The notes: generated by a model from the letters alone, not told the origin. A stretch of 64,000 nt of DNA from Bradyrhizobium sp. CCBAU 53340 (GCF_015291645.1 NZ_CP030055.1:4216001-4280000), one strand, 5' to 3'. Shown: positions 48,408 through 58,488, numbered from the stretch's first letter. Numbers and translations are program-made.

Positions 48408-49550
48408 ATGACTCGTCCGCATCAGGCGATCGGCTCTCGCGCTCGAACCGCACGGTTGCCCTGGTTGCTCGCGGCTGCGCTCGCGCGCGGGCTGGTGGTG
48501 GCACTGCTCATCTGCATCAGCTGGTCGGCGGCTCAAGCCGAGGCCGCCAAGCTCCGGGTGGCGACCCGAATAGTGCCGCCCATGGTCGTCGAGAGGAACG
48601 GCGTGCTGGGTGGCTTCAGTATCGAGCTCTGGAACAGCATCGGCAAGCGCCTGAACCGCGAGACCGAGTATATCGTGTTGCCCGATGTGAGCGAATTGCT
48701 TGACGCCGTGGCAGGCGGACGGGCCGATCTCGCCATCGCGGCGATATCGATCACGTCGGAGCGGGAGGACAGGTTCGACTTCTCTCAGCCGATCATGAAC
48801 TCAGGCCTGCAAATCCTGGTGCGCGGCACGGCCGTCAATGTCGAAGCCAATCCGCTCCGCGAGCTGATGCAACTGTTCTTCTCACGCACCCTGCTGATCT
48901 GGCTCGGCATTGCACTGCTCCTGATCCTGGTGCCGGCGCACCTGATGTTCCTGGTCGAGCGAACGCATCACAGCGGCATCATTCCGACCAAGAAATATTT
49001 CCCGGGAATCTTCCATGCGATGTTCTGGGCAGCGGGCACACTCGCTACCCAGGCCGATCAGATGCCGCGGCACTGGATGGCCCGGATCGTCGCCGTGCTG
49101 TGGATGTTCACGGGGGTGGTGTTTGTTGCGTTCTATACGGCGCAGCTGACGGCTTCCCTGACGGTGCAGCAGATCAAGGGACCGATCAACAACCAGCAGG
49201 ACCTTGTCGGCAAGACCGTCGGCACCACCCGCGGCAGCACGGCAACGACCTACCTGAATGAGCTCAAGGCTCAGGTTCGCGAGTTCGAGAAGGTCGATGA
49301 CCTCTACAAGGCCTTGCTGGACCAGCAGGTCGACGCCGTCGTGTTCGATTCACCTGCCCTGCTCTACTACACGACCCACGACGGCAGCAGATTGGCGCGC
49401 ACCGTTGGTGACGTGTTTCACAGAGAAGACTATGGCATCGTCTTCCCGACCGGCAGTCCATTGCGCAAGCAGGTCAACGAAGCCCTTCTGGGGCTGCGTG
49501 AGAACGACACGTATCAAAGGATCTACGAGGAATGGTTCGGCAAGCGCTAG
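48408..49550 (+). CDS. Prokaryotic glutamate-receptor-like ion channel
   Basis: This is a 380-residue protein with GluR0-like architecture. A signal/anchor is followed by the first half of a periplasmic amino-acid-binding domain (about 47-145), then M1 (162-184, LLIWLGIALLLILVPAHLMF). A re-entrant pore segment (203-216) and M2 (224-252) come next, and then the second half of the binding domain (about 253-380). VVFVAFYTAQLTASLTVQQI corresponds to the SYTANLAAF gate motif of eukaryotic receptors. The pore reads FWAAGTLATQADQMP, without the TVGYG potassium filter. The ligand-domain motif GGRADLAIAAISIT is clear. It is preceded by a repeat block and stands alone. Confidence 0.88.
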   Translation: MTRPHQAIGSRARTARLPWLLAAALARGLVVALLICISWSAAQAEAAKLRVATRIVPPMVVERNGVLGGFSIELWNSIGKRLNRETEYIVLPDVSELLDAVAGGRADLAIAAISITSEREDRFDFSQPIMNSGLQILVRGTAVNVEANPLRELMQLFFSRTLLIWLGIALLLILVPAHLMFLVERTHHSGIIPTKKYFPGIFHAMFWAAGTLATQADQMPRHWMARIVAVLWMFTGVVFVAFYTAQLTASLTVQQIKGPINNQQDLVGKTVGTTRGSTATTYLNELKAQVREFEKVDDLYKALLDQQVDAVVFDSPALLYYTTHDGSRLARTVGDVFHREDYGIVFPTGSPLRKQVNEALLGLRENDTYQRIYEEWFGKR

Positions 49551-49784
49551 GTCAGTCGGCCGAAGCGGATCCCGTCATTCGGACTGCGAAGTCCCGCCAA
49601 ATCAGATGATTGGGCCACAAGACCTATCGGGTTCATAAATCTGTCAGGAATGATTCGGAGCCGTTCCGGATTTGCGTCGGATACCAGCCGTTCAACAACT
49701 TGTCCGCAGCATATCCACAGCCGTCGCCTGAACGATTTACGCTGGAATCGCAAAGCACTTGCTGCGCACAAATCCACAAGGAGG

Positions 49785-50048
49785 TCAGCCGCCGGCTTGG
49801 TCGAACACGCTGCGGCAATGCTCGCTCAAGCTTGAGCGGTTACGCCGCAGGCAGGCCGTGATGGCCCGGACATTGGGGATTTCGCCAGCGCACAGCCGAT
49901 AGACGTCGGGCGTGCAGGCCTTGCGCTGCTCCGGTGTGCTCTGCTGCGCCTGGGCGGCACTGGCAAACAGCGTCAGGAACAGCCCGACCGTCGAGGCGCC
50001 ATGCGCCCGGCTTCTCACACCCGCAAACCGCAAGAACCTCGCCTTCAT
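49785..50048 (-). CDS. Small secreted cysteine-rich protein
   Basis: This is an 87-residue protein starting at 50048 (MKARFLRFAG...) with a signal peptide ending ASAAQA. The mature part contains four Cys in CTPDVYRLCAGEIPNVRAIT...CLRRNRSSLSEHC, a pattern resembling cysteine-rich GLG1-type repeats seen in many Bradyrhizobium secreted proteins. Two disulfides are likely. No neighbour is on the same strand. Confidence 0.65.
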   Translation of the reverse strand: MKARFLRFAGVRSRAHGASTVGLFLTLFASAAQAQQSTPEQRKACTPDVYRLCAGEIPNVRAITACLRRNRSSLSEHCRSVFDQAGG

Positions 50049-50317
50049 GACCAGTCTCCTGTCTGCCCGCCCGCCCGGCCGCCGTTGGCCGGTCTGGGCA
50101 AAGAGATAGGAGGAATAAACCGCGGGGGATGTGATCTCTTTCACACTGGTTGCTGCCCTAGGACGCCTAGGGTTCCAGTGGGGTTTTCTGGGGGCTTTTC
50201 AGAAATCGCTAACCAAACCGGTCCTGATCGCCTGATCGTTAAAATGCGAACGATCGGGTCAATCGGGTAACAAATCGGCTTTGCGACATTGCGCCATCCG
50301 CGTTGTGCGAGGGTGTG

Positions 50318-50512
50318 ATGAGCGAAGCCGAATTCAACTTGATGCTGGATGCCGTGCGGGACGCCATGATCAACGAAGATTTTGCGCCTGCGCCGCAGGA
50401 GGATTTCGTGCCCCGCTCGTGGAGCTTTCACACGAGGCCCAAAGCGGCCAATGACAATGAGGGCGCCTGGCCCCTGCTGCCGTTTCCGGACGGCTGGTAC
50501 GCCGCCTGCTGA
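50318..50512 (+). CDS. Small protein, unknown
   Basis: This is a 64-residue protein starting at ATG 50318, with GAGGGTGTG upstream. The sequence MSEAEFNLMLDAVRDAMINE then FAPAPQEDFVPRSWSFHTRP, with KAANDN near the end, is soluble and acidic. No domain is recognised. The AT-richer 170 bases before it contain an imperfect hairpin CTGATCGTT/AACGATCGG (50230-50257). Confidence 0.45.
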   Translation: MSEAEFNLMLDAVRDAMINEDFAPAPQEDFVPRSWSFHTRPKAANDNEGAWPLLPFPDGWYAAC

Positions 50513-50563
50513 GACCTCGCAGCCAAGCCTGAAGCCGAGCCCCCGCGGCTACGCGAGCCACGA

Positions 50564-50743
50564 TCAGTTCTTGACGCTCTCCTCGTCGTCCTGCGGCGCC
50601 CGCTCGGGCGCGGCCGGCGGAAAGATGCTGTCATAGATCGCGCGCGCCTCGGCGATGAGGCGAGCACGCTCCAGCTCGGACTTCGGGATAAATCGGACGA
50701 TCTCGCCCACGTGCTCTCCAGCGCTCGGTTGTTGGGACTGCAT
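50564..50743 (-). CDS. Small protein, unknown
   Basis: This is a 59-residue protein starting at 50743 (MQSQQPSAGEHVGEIVRFIP, then KSELERARLIAEARAIYDSI). It contains one amphipathic helix and an acidic tail (DDEESVKN). The VRFIPKSELERARLI block looks like a small conserved family but I cannot name it. Ribosome site GGTGATG is weak. Confidence 0.45.
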   Translation of the reverse strand: MQSQQPSAGEHVGEIVRFIPKSELERARLIAEARAIYDSIFPPAAPERAPQDDEESVKN

Positions 50744-50901
50744 CACCCTGCCAATGCGAACTCTGTGCCAGACCACCTGAATCGCGGGTTTCCAACTACC
50801 CCCGGGCGAACACGGTGCGGCATAGCGGCAGGTCGCCGTCCGCGGCGCTCGCGGAACCGCCAGGGAATTCGATTTTCTACTGAAATATTAGAGAGTTGTG
50901 A

Positions 50902-50975
50902 TGGAGGCCACGACCAGAATTGAACTGGTGTACACGGTTTTGCAGACCGTTGCGTAACCACTCCGCCACGTGGCC
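50902..50975 (-). tRNA. tRNA-Cys (GCA)
   Basis: Read on the minus strand, GGCCACG pairs with CGTGGCC. The D loop contains GGAGTGGTTAC, the anticodon loop is CTGCAAA with GCA, and the T arm is CCAGTTCAATTCTGG. The discriminator is T, and CCA is encoded at 50902-50904. It is isolated in a noncoding stretch. Confidence 0.97.
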
Positions 50976-51459
50976 CCGTTGTCGAAAAGACAAGTTTTGT
51001 CAGTGGGTAAGGATAACCTGAACCATTCTCAATGGCCTGCGCGAAACGCACAAACACGGACGAAAACGGTACAAGTCCCCCAAGAAGTCTCCACGCCTTC
51101 GGAGCGGTCCGAAGGTGCCACTCGAATATAGGGCCGCGTCCGGCCGGTCAACCCAGCGTGCGAAAGACTGGCCAAGCTGCCGACTTTCGATAGCGTTCCC
51201 AGTAGTTGACCCGGCATGATCTCGGTCACCGGCGGCCGTAACCTGCTGGGCATATGATGTCCGCCCCGGTCAACGCCGCTCCACCAATCCTGATCTGCTC
51301 AGGCTGCCGACGTCCGATGACGTTCTTGGCGACCCTCCCGGCCATCCTCGATCTGCCCGCTGTGCACACATTCCAGTGCCGCCCATGTCTGCGCGTCGAG
51401 ACGATTCCGTTGTCATCTTGAGGTGCAATCGCGGACATACGGGGCGGGACAGGCTCAAG
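50976..51459. other. Intergenic region, no gene supported
   Basis: This gap of about 480 bases lies between tRNA-Cys and the DTW gene. Short open frames occur on both strands but have no ribosome sites or recognisable content. The tRNA promoter should lie at its left end (minus strand). I see no direct repeat of the tRNA 3' end, and so no evidence for an integrated element. Confidence 0.5.
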
Positions 51460-52200
51460 TCAGGACCGTTTGCCGCGGCGGAAGTCGCGCCGGCGGCCTT
51501 TGGCTGCCGGCTTTGGCGCCAGTTCGGGCATCTCGGCCTGAACCTCGCGGTAGCGTGTCAACAGCCGTTCAAAACTGGCGTTCAGCGTCTCGGCGATGTC
51601 AGGGCGACGCTCGAGCCCCGCCAGCAGCGTCGCGGCTGCCTCGATGGTCGACAGTCCGTCCTTGCGCGGCTCGCGACGCAGGCGGCCATAGCGCGAGGGG
51701 TGCTTCGGGTTGAGGATCACGCGCTGGCATTTCAGCATCCAGGGATTGCGCCACCACAGCGCCTTGGCCTGGCTCCAGGTGCCGTCGAGCAGCACCACGC
51801 CTTCGAGCTTGTTGAAGATGGCGCGCTGGTTCTCCGCGACCTCGCCCTTGCGGTTGAGCGCGACGATCTCTCCCTCCACGTCGAGGTCGGCGGCGCGCGC
51901 CGAGCCGAGATAGAGCACAGCCCAGTGCGAGGCGTTCTCGATCGGATGACCAAGCGCCTTGGACAGGCTCGGCCAGGACAGGCCGACCTTCACGGTCGCA
52001 TCGGCGAAATGCTTCGCCAGCAACCGGGCGGTGCCGAGCGCCCTGTCCTGCTCTTGCGGATGCTGCAGGATCAGGAGCGACAGCTTGTTCTCGATCGGCG
52101 TGACACTGTCGCAGATGCAGAGCGGCATCGGCTTCTGGCAGTGCGGGCATTCGGGGACAGGCTCTGGCGCGGCGGCCATGGTTTGGGCTGGGTTCGACAT
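51460..52200 (-). CDS. DTW-domain tRNA-uridine aminocarboxypropyltransferase
   Basis: This is a 246-residue DTW (TDD-SSU72) family enzyme; characterised members (TapT/YfiP) transfer the 3-amino-3-carboxypropyl group of SAM to uridine in tRNA. The name-giving motif appears as LLDGTWSQAKALWWRNPW. Zinc-type cysteines lie at the N terminus (CPHCQKPMPLCICDS). The C terminus ends in a Lys/Arg-rich tail (KGRRRDFRRGKRS). Start 52200 (MSNPAQT) is chosen over a start 12 codons earlier. Confidence 0.9.
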   Translation of the reverse strand: MSNPAQTMAAAPEPVPECPHCQKPMPLCICDSVTPIENKLSLLILQHPQEQDRALGTARLLAKHFADATVKVGLSWPSLSKALGHPIENASHWAVLYLGSARAADLDVEGEIVALNRKGEVAENQRAIFNKLEGVVLLDGTWSQAKALWWRNPWMLKCQRVILNPKHPSRYGRLRREPRKDGLSTIEAAATLLAGLERRPDIAETLNASFERLLTRYREVQAEMPELAPKPAAKGRRRDFRRGKRS

Positions 52201-52237
52201 GGTCGCCGCTATACGCTTGGTGCGGCCGTTCAACAAC

Positions 52238-55200
52238 CTATTCCGCCGGGGCCGCCAGCGCGCGCGGCTCCGACCGTCGGCGCAGGCGGTCGATCAAAAG
52301 GTAGATCACGGGCGTGGTGTAGAGCGTCAGGACCTGCGAGACGAACAGGCCGCCGATGATGGTGATGCCGAGCGGACGGCGCAGCTCCGTGCCCGGCCCG
52401 GTCGCGATGACCAGCGGAAGGCCGGCGAACAGCGCCGCCATGGTCGTCATCACGATCGGTCGGAAGCGCGCCTGGCAGGCCTCGAAGATCGCCTCGGCCG
52501 ATGACAGGCCGCGCTGGCGCTCGGCATCGAGCGCGAAGTCGACCATCATGATGCCGTTCTTCTTGACGATGCCGATCAGCAGGATGATGCCGACGAAGGC
52601 GATCACCGTCAGCGGCGTATTGGTGATCTGGAGCGCCAGCAGCGCCCCGAGCCCGGCCGAGGGCAGCGTCGAGATGATCGTGAGCGGATGGGCGAGACTC
52701 TCGTAGAGCACCCCGAGCACGATATACATCGCCACCAACGCGCCGAGGATCAAGAGCGGCTGCCGGCCGCTGGTCCTGGCGAAATCGCCGGCATTGCCGT
52801 CAAAGCTGCCGCGGATGCCCTCGGGCATGTGCAATTCATCGACCGCGCGCTGGATGTTTTGCGTGGCGGCCTGCAGCTCCACGTCCGGCAAGGTGTTGAA
52901 CGACACCGTGGTCGAGGGCACCGACTGCGAATGATAGACTGCGAGCGCGGCAAGCCCGCGTGTCGCGTGCACCACGGCCGAGAGCGGCACCTGCGCGCCG
53001 CCTGCGCCGGCGACGTAGATGCGTTCGAGATTGGAGGGATCGACCTGGAACTTCGGATCGATCTCGAGCACGGTCATGTACTGATTGCGCTGGGTGTAGA
53101 TGATCGAGATCTGGCGCTGTGAGAAGGCGTTGTTCAGGGCATTGTCGATGTCCTGGACCTTGACACCGAGCGTTGCTGCCCTCTGGCGGTCGATGTTCAA
53201 TGTGAGCTGAAGTCCACCGGGATCGCGGTCACTCGAAATGTCGGTGATGCCCTCGACCGTCTCCATGCGCTTGGCCACGATCGGCGCCCATTTCTGCAGC
53301 AGGTCGAGGTCGGTGCTTGAGAGCGTATATTGGTAATTGGAATCGCTCTGCCGACCGCCAGCACGGACATCCTGCGCGGCGAACATGAACAGGCGGATGC
53401 CGGGTACGGGAAACAATGCCTTTCGCAACCGATCGATCACCACCTGGGTCGAGACGTGATCGCGTTCTTCCGGCGGCTTCAGGCTGATGAACATGGTGCC
53501 CCGGTTGGAGGTCGCAGCGCCCGGCCCGACACCGCTGCCGACCGTCGAGCCGATGCCGGCCACGGCCGGATCTTTCATCACGATGTCTGCCAGCCGCTGC
53601 TGCAGATTCAGCATCGACTGGAACGAGATGTCGGCCGAGGCGCGCGTCGCGCCGATGACGAAACCGGAATCATCCGTCGGGAAATAGCCCTTCGGCACCT
53701 TGGCGTAGAGCAGCACCGTTAGCCCAATGGTGGCGAAGAACACCAGCAGCGTCAGCAGCGGAAACTCGAGCACGGCCCGCAGCGTGCGGGCGTAGAACGC
53801 GACGATCCGCGACAGCGAGCCCTCGATCAGGCGGTCGAACAGCGTGGCGGATCCCGACGTGGTCTGCCGGACGTAATGGGCGCAGATCATCGGCGTGACC
53901 GTCAGCGACACCAGCGTCGAGACCAGAATCGCGAAGGTCAGCGTCAGCGAGAATTCGCGCAGCAGCCGCCCGACAATGCCGTCCATGAAGATCAGCGGCG
54001 TGAACGCCGCGATCAGCGACAGGCTGATCGAGACTACGGTGAAGCCGATCTGCCTGGCGCCCTCCAGCGCCGCCTGCATCGGCCGCATGCCGTGCTCGAG
54101 ATTGCGGAACATGTTCTCGATCATGACGATGGCGTCGTCGACCACGAAGCCGACCGAGATCGCCAGCGCCATCAACGACAGATTGTCGATCGAGAAGCCG
54201 GCGACCCACATCCCGGCGCAGGTGCCGGCCAGCGCAAGCGGCACCGAGATGCCGGCAGCGATCGTCGGGGTCATGCGGCGCAGGAACACGAACACCACGA
54301 CCATGACAAGGATAGCCGTGGCGAGCAGCGTCCACTGCATGTCCATCACGCTGGCGCGGATCGTCGAGGTGCGGTCGACCAGAGTGGAGACGTCGACGCC
54401 AGCCGGAATCCATTGCTTCAGCTCGGGAATCAGCGCCTTCACCCTGTCGACGGTATCGATGACGTTGGCATCGCCCTGCTTGGTGATCTGGATCAGCACG
54501 GCCGGCTGCTTGTTGAACCAGGCGATCGAGCGCGCGTTGCGGACGCTGTCCTCGATGTCGGCGACGTCAGAGAGCCGGACGAAATTGCCGCTCGCGCTCT
54601 TGATGACGATGTCGCCGAATTCCTTGGCCGTGCGCATCTGCCGGTTGAGCGCCAGCGTCTCGCTCTGGCGCTCGCCGTTGAAGATGCCGACGGGGCCGAG
54701 CGGGTTGGCGTTGACGATCGCAGTCCTGACGTTGTCGGTGGAAATCCCCGCATTCGACAATGCCACAGGGTTGAGCTGGATCCGCACCGCCGGCTGATCG
54801 GCACCCGATACGGTCACATCGCCGACGCCGGGCACTTGCGAGATGCGCTGCGCCAGTACGGTATCGGCGACGTCGTAGATCGCGCTGGCGGACAGCGTCT
54901 TCGAGGTCAGCGCCAGCACGAAGACCGGCGCGCCGGCGGTGTTCGCCTTGCGGAAGCGCGGCAGCGCCGGCAGGTCGCTCGGCAGGTCGACCAGCGCAGC
55001 ATTGATGGCCGCCTGCACGTCGCGGGCGGCCTTGTCGATGTTGCGGCCGATATCGAACTGGAGCTGGATGTTGGAGGTGCCGAGCGACGAGGTCGAGGTG
55101 ATCTGGTTGATGCCCGCGATTTCGCCGAGCCGCCGCTCCAGCGGCGCGGCCACGGTCGCAGCCATCACGGACGGGTCGGCGCCGGGCCGGTTCGCCGCGA

Positions 55201-55342
55201 CGAAGATGGCGGGGAAGTCCACGTTGGGGACCGAGGCGACGGGGAGGAACTCGTAAGCGACGGCGCCCAGCAGGAACAGCCCGATCGACAGCAGCGTGGT
55301 CGCGACGGGCCGGCGGATGAAGGGCTCCGAGATCGATGCCAT
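52238..55342 (-). CDS. mdtC: RND efflux transporter, MdtC-like
   Basis: This is a 1034-residue inner-membrane proton-driven pump of the HAE1/MdtC type. The start ATG 55342 overlaps the stop of the upstream RND gene (TGATG). Twelve helices and two large periplasmic loops are present. Hallmarks include SEPFIRRPVATTLLSIGLFL, LGTSNIQLQFDIGRNIDKAA, VGFVVDDAIVMIENMFRN (proton-relay Asp pair in TM4), and GIVKKNGIMMVDFALDAER in the second half. In E. coli MdtB and MdtC form a mixed trimer, and this pairing is expected here. Confidence 0.93.
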   Translation of the reverse strand: MASISEPFIRRPVATTLLSIGLFLLGAVAYEFLPVASVPNVDFPAIFVAANRPGADPSVMAATVAAPLERRLGEIAGINQITSTSSLGTSNIQLQFDIGRNIDKAARDVQAAINAALVDLPSDLPALPRFRKANTAGAPVFVLALTSKTLSASAIYDVADTVLAQRISQVPGVGDVTVSGADQPAVRIQLNPVALSNAGISTDNVRTAIVNANPLGPVGIFNGERQSETLALNRQMRTAKEFGDIVIKSASGNFVRLSDVADIEDSVRNARSIAWFNKQPAVLIQITKQGDANVIDTVDRVKALIPELKQWIPAGVDVSTLVDRTSTIRASVMDMQWTLLATAILVMVVVFVFLRRMTPTIAAGISVPLALAGTCAGMWVAGFSIDNLSLMALAISVGFVVDDAIVMIENMFRNLEHGMRPMQAALEGARQIGFTVVSISLSLIAAFTPLIFMDGIVGRLLREFSLTLTFAILVSTLVSLTVTPMICAHYVRQTTSGSATLFDRLIEGSLSRIVAFYARTLRAVLEFPLLTLLVFFATIGLTVLLYAKVPKGYFPTDDSGFVIGATRASADISFQSMLNLQQRLADIVMKDPAVAGIGSTVGSGVGPGAATSNRGTMFISLKPPEERDHVSTQVVIDRLRKALFPVPGIRLFMFAAQDVRAGGRQSDSNYQYTLSSTDLDLLQKWAPIVAKRMETVEGITDISSDRDPGGLQLTLNIDRQRAATLGVKVQDIDNALNNAFSQRQISIIYTQRNQYMTVLEIDPKFQVDPSNLERIYVAGAGGAQVPLSAVVHATRGLAALAVYHSQSVPSTTVSFNTLPDVELQAATQNIQRAVDELHMPEGIRGSFDGNAGDFARTSGRQPLLILGALVAMYIVLGVLYESLAHPLTIISTLPSAGLGALLALQITNTPLTVIAFVGIILLIGIVKKNGIMMVDFALDAERQRGLSSAEAIFEACQARFRPIVMTTMAALFAGLPLVIATGPGTELRRPLGITIIGGLFVSQVLTLYTTPVIYLLIDRLRRRSEPRALAAPAE

Positions 55343-58300
55343 CACTGCATCCCCTCGGTCGCCCCCGCCGCCGGCGCCTCGGGCTCCGGCGGCGGCAACG
55401 CCTGCTCGAGGCGGCGGTTGATGCGGTCGAGCGCGAGATAGATCACCGGCGTGGTGTAGAGCGTCAGCAGCTGGCTCAGCAGCAGGCCGCCGATGATGGA
55501 GATGCCGAGCGGAAAGCGCAGCTCGGCGCCGGTGCCGCTCTCGATCGCCAGCGGCAGCGCGCCGAACAGGGCGGCCAGCGTCGTCATCATGATCGGACGG
55601 AAGCGCAACAGGCAGGCCTGCACGATCGCCTCATGGGCCGGCATGCCCTGCCCGCGCTCGGCTTCCAGCGCGAAGTCGATCATCATGATCGCGTTCTTCT
55701 TGACGATGCCCATCAGCAGAATGATGCCGATCAGGCCGATGACCGAGAGATCCTGTCCGCACAGGATCAGCGCCAGAATGGCGCCGACGCCGGCCGATGG
55801 CAGCGTCGAGAGGATGGTGATCGGGTGGATGTAGCTCTCATAGAGCACGCCCAGCACGATGTAGATCGTGATCACGGCGGCGAGCAGCAGCCAGGGCTGG
55901 CCGGCGAGCGCCTTGGCGAATTCGGCGGCATCGCCGGCATAGACGCCGACGATGCTGTTGGGCATCTCGATGCGGGTCTCGATCGTCTTTACCGCCTCGA
56001 CCGCGTCGCCAAGCGCCGCGCCCGGCGCGAGGTTGAAGCTGAGCGAGATCGCCGGGAATTGTGCCTGGTGCGAGATGGCGAGAGGCGCCGTGGTGCGCTT
56101 CAGCGTCGCCACCGCGTCGAGCGGCACTTGCGCGTTGGGCGCACCGGCGGTCGCGCTCGCCCCGCCCGGCAGATAGAGCTTCGACAGGATCGAGGGATCG
56201 CGCTGGTACATCGGCAGCGCCTCCAGCACCACGCGGTACTGGTTGGCCTGGCCGTAAATGGTCGAGATCTGCCGCTGCGCGAAGGCGTCGTTGAGCGTGT
56301 CGGTGATGGCTTGCAGGCTGACGCCGAGCTGGCCGGCACGGGTGCGGTCGACCTCGAGCTGCGCGCGCAGGCCGCCTTCCTGCGCCTCCGAGGAGACGTC
56401 GCGGAACAAGGGATCGCGCCGCATCTCATCGACGAGTTTTCGCGCCCATTCCGAGACCAACGCCGCATCGGTGCCGGTCAGCGTATACTGGTATTGCGAA
56501 CGGCTCGACTGGGTCGAGATCTGCACGTCCTGCACCGGCTGGAAATAGACGGTCATGCCGGGAATGCCGGCGACCTTCTCCTTGAGCCGGACGATGACCG
56601 CGCCGACATCGTCGCGCCGCTCGCCGCGCGGCTTCAGCGTCATGACGAGACGGCCGACATTGGTGGTCGGGTTGACCGAGCCCGCGCCGATCACCGACAC
56701 CACGCCTGTCACGTCTGGATCGGCCTTGATGGCGTCGGCAGCTTCGGCCTGCCGCTTCTGCATTTCGGCGAAGGAGACATCAGGGCCGGCTTCCGTCACC
56801 GCCGTGATCGAGGCCGTGTCCTGGAGTGGCAGAAAACCCTTGGGCGCGACGACGTAGAGAACCAGGGTCGCAATCAGCGTGGCAAAGGTCACGATCAGCG
56901 TGGCGCGCTGGCGCTCCAGCACCCAGAGCAGCGTGCGGTGGTAGAATTCGACGGTGCGGTCGATGAAGCGGCTGATGGCGGCAAGTCCCGGCACCGCCAG
57001 CTCCTGATGGGCGTGCTTGAGCAGCCGCGAGCACATCATCGGCGTCAGCGTCAGCGAGACCACGGCCGAGGTCACGACCGCGATCGTCAGCGTCAGCGCA
57101 AATTCGCGGAACATGCGTCCCACCAGGCCCGACATGAACAAAAGCGGGATGAACACCGCGATCAGCGACACCGTCAGCGAAATCACGGTGAAGCCGATTT
57201 CGCTGGCGCCCTTCAGCGAGGCCGTCATCGCGTTGTCGCCATTCTCCATGTGGCGGACGATGTTCTCGATCATCACGATGGCGTCGTCGACCACGAAGCC
57301 GGTGCCGATCGTCAGCGCCATCAGCGACAGGTTGTCGAGGCTGAAGCCGGCAAAATACATGATGCCGAAGCTCGTGATCAGCGACAGCGGCAGCGCCACG
57401 CCCGCAATCACGGTTGCGCGCAGCGAGCGCAGGAACAGCAGCACCACCAGCGTCACCAGCACGACGGCAAGCACCAGCGTGAACTGCACGTCATGGACGG
57501 AGGCGCGAATGGTGACGGTGCGGTCGGAGACGATGGTCAGTTTCACGCCGGCCGGAATCGCGCGCTGCACCTTCGGGATCTCGGCGCGGATCTGCTTGAC
57601 GACGTCGATGACATTGGCGCCGGGCTGGCGCTGGATGTCGATGATGACGGCCGGTGTGCCCTGGTACCAGCCGCCGGTGCGGTCGTTCTCGAGCCCGTCG
57701 ACGATCTGCGCAACGTCGCCGATCGTGACGGGCGAGCCGTTGCGGTAGGCGATGATGATGGGACGGTAGGCGTCAGCCGCGGCGATCTGGTCGTTGGCGG
57801 CGATGATGTAGGCTTGCTGGGCGCCGTCGAGCGAGCCCTTGGGACCCGAGACGTTGGCGTTTGCGATGGCAGCGCGCAAGTCCTCCATGGCGATGCCATA
57901 GGCGGCGAGCCGCGCCAGATCCGCCTGGATGCGCACGGCCGGCTTCAGGCCGCCGAGCACGGACACGCGGCCAACGCCGGAGATCTGGCTCAGCCGCTGC
58001 GCCAGCAGCGTGTCGGCGATGTCGCTCATCGCCCGCAGCGAGATCGTGTCCGAGCGCAGCGCCAGCGTCATCACCGGCGCGTCGGCCGGGTTCACCTTGG
58101 CGTAGGTCGGCGGATAAGGCAGCGTCTTGGGCAAGACGCCAGCGGCAGCGTTGATCGCGGCCTGCACGTCCTGGGTCGCGCCGTCGATGTCGCGGTTGAG
58201 GTCGAACTGCAGCGAGATCTGGCTGACCCCGAACGAGCTCGTCGAGTTTATCGCCGTCAGTGACGGGATCTGGCCGAGCTGGCGCTCCAAGGGCGCGGTG

Positions 58301-58488
58301 ATCAGCGAAGCGATCACGTCGGGGCTCGCGCCCGGTAGCTGCGTCGTCACCTGGACGGTCGGGAAGTCGACCTGCGGCAGGGCGGAGACCGGCAGCGCGA
58401 AATAGCCGAGCAGCCCGCCGATCAGCAGCGCGATGCCGAGCAGCGAGGTCGCAATTGGACGGCGGATGAAGGGTTCTGAGACACCCAT
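55342..58488 (-). CDS. mdtB: RND efflux transporter, MdtB-like
   Basis: This is a 1048-residue paralogue of the next gene. Start 58488 (MGVSEPFIRRPIATSLLGIA) removes a long basic leader that has no ribosome site. The proton-relay helix reads IGTGFVVDDAIVMIENIVRH, and SSFGVSQISLQFDLNRDIDG is the pore-domain family block. The tandem of two RND genes after a single adaptor indicates an MdtABC-type heteromeric pump. Confidence 0.93.
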   Translation of the reverse strand: MGVSEPFIRRPIATSLLGIALLIGGLLGYFALPVSALPQVDFPTVQVTTQLPGASPDVIASLITAPLERQLGQIPSLTAINSTSSFGVSQISLQFDLNRDIDGATQDVQAAINAAAGVLPKTLPYPPTYAKVNPADAPVMTLALRSDTISLRAMSDIADTLLAQRLSQISGVGRVSVLGGLKPAVRIQADLARLAAYGIAMEDLRAAIANANVSGPKGSLDGAQQAYIIAANDQIAAADAYRPIIIAYRNGSPVTIGDVAQIVDGLENDRTGGWYQGTPAVIIDIQRQPGANVIDVVKQIRAEIPKVQRAIPAGVKLTIVSDRTVTIRASVHDVQFTLVLAVVLVTLVVLLFLRSLRATVIAGVALPLSLITSFGIMYFAGFSLDNLSLMALTIGTGFVVDDAIVMIENIVRHMENGDNAMTASLKGASEIGFTVISLTVSLIAVFIPLLFMSGLVGRMFREFALTLTIAVVTSAVVSLTLTPMMCSRLLKHAHQELAVPGLAAISRFIDRTVEFYHRTLLWVLERQRATLIVTFATLIATLVLYVVAPKGFLPLQDTASITAVTEAGPDVSFAEMQKRQAEAADAIKADPDVTGVVSVIGAGSVNPTTNVGRLVMTLKPRGERRDDVGAVIVRLKEKVAGIPGMTVYFQPVQDVQISTQSSRSQYQYTLTGTDAALVSEWARKLVDEMRRDPLFRDVSSEAQEGGLRAQLEVDRTRAGQLGVSLQAITDTLNDAFAQRQISTIYGQANQYRVVLEALPMYQRDPSILSKLYLPGGASATAGAPNAQVPLDAVATLKRTTAPLAISHQAQFPAISLSFNLAPGAALGDAVEAVKTIETRIEMPNSIVGVYAGDAAEFAKALAGQPWLLLAAVITIYIVLGVLYESYIHPITILSTLPSAGVGAILALILCGQDLSVIGLIGIILLMGIVKKNAIMMIDFALEAERGQGMPAHEAIVQACLLRFRPIMMTTLAALFGALPLAIESGTGAELRFPLGISIIGGLLLSQLLTLYTTPVIYLALDRINRRLEQALPPPEPEAPAAGATEGMQ

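Noticed and set aside
50902..51459. Integrated element at tRNA-Cys
   Set aside because: No integrase, no direct repeat of the tRNA end and no accessory genes; the downstream DTW gene is ordinary.
55336..58263. A 975-codon plus-strand frame opposite mdtB
   Set aside because: Composition is of the antisense type (Arg/His/Gly/Asp-rich) and the minus-strand RND protein is unambiguous.
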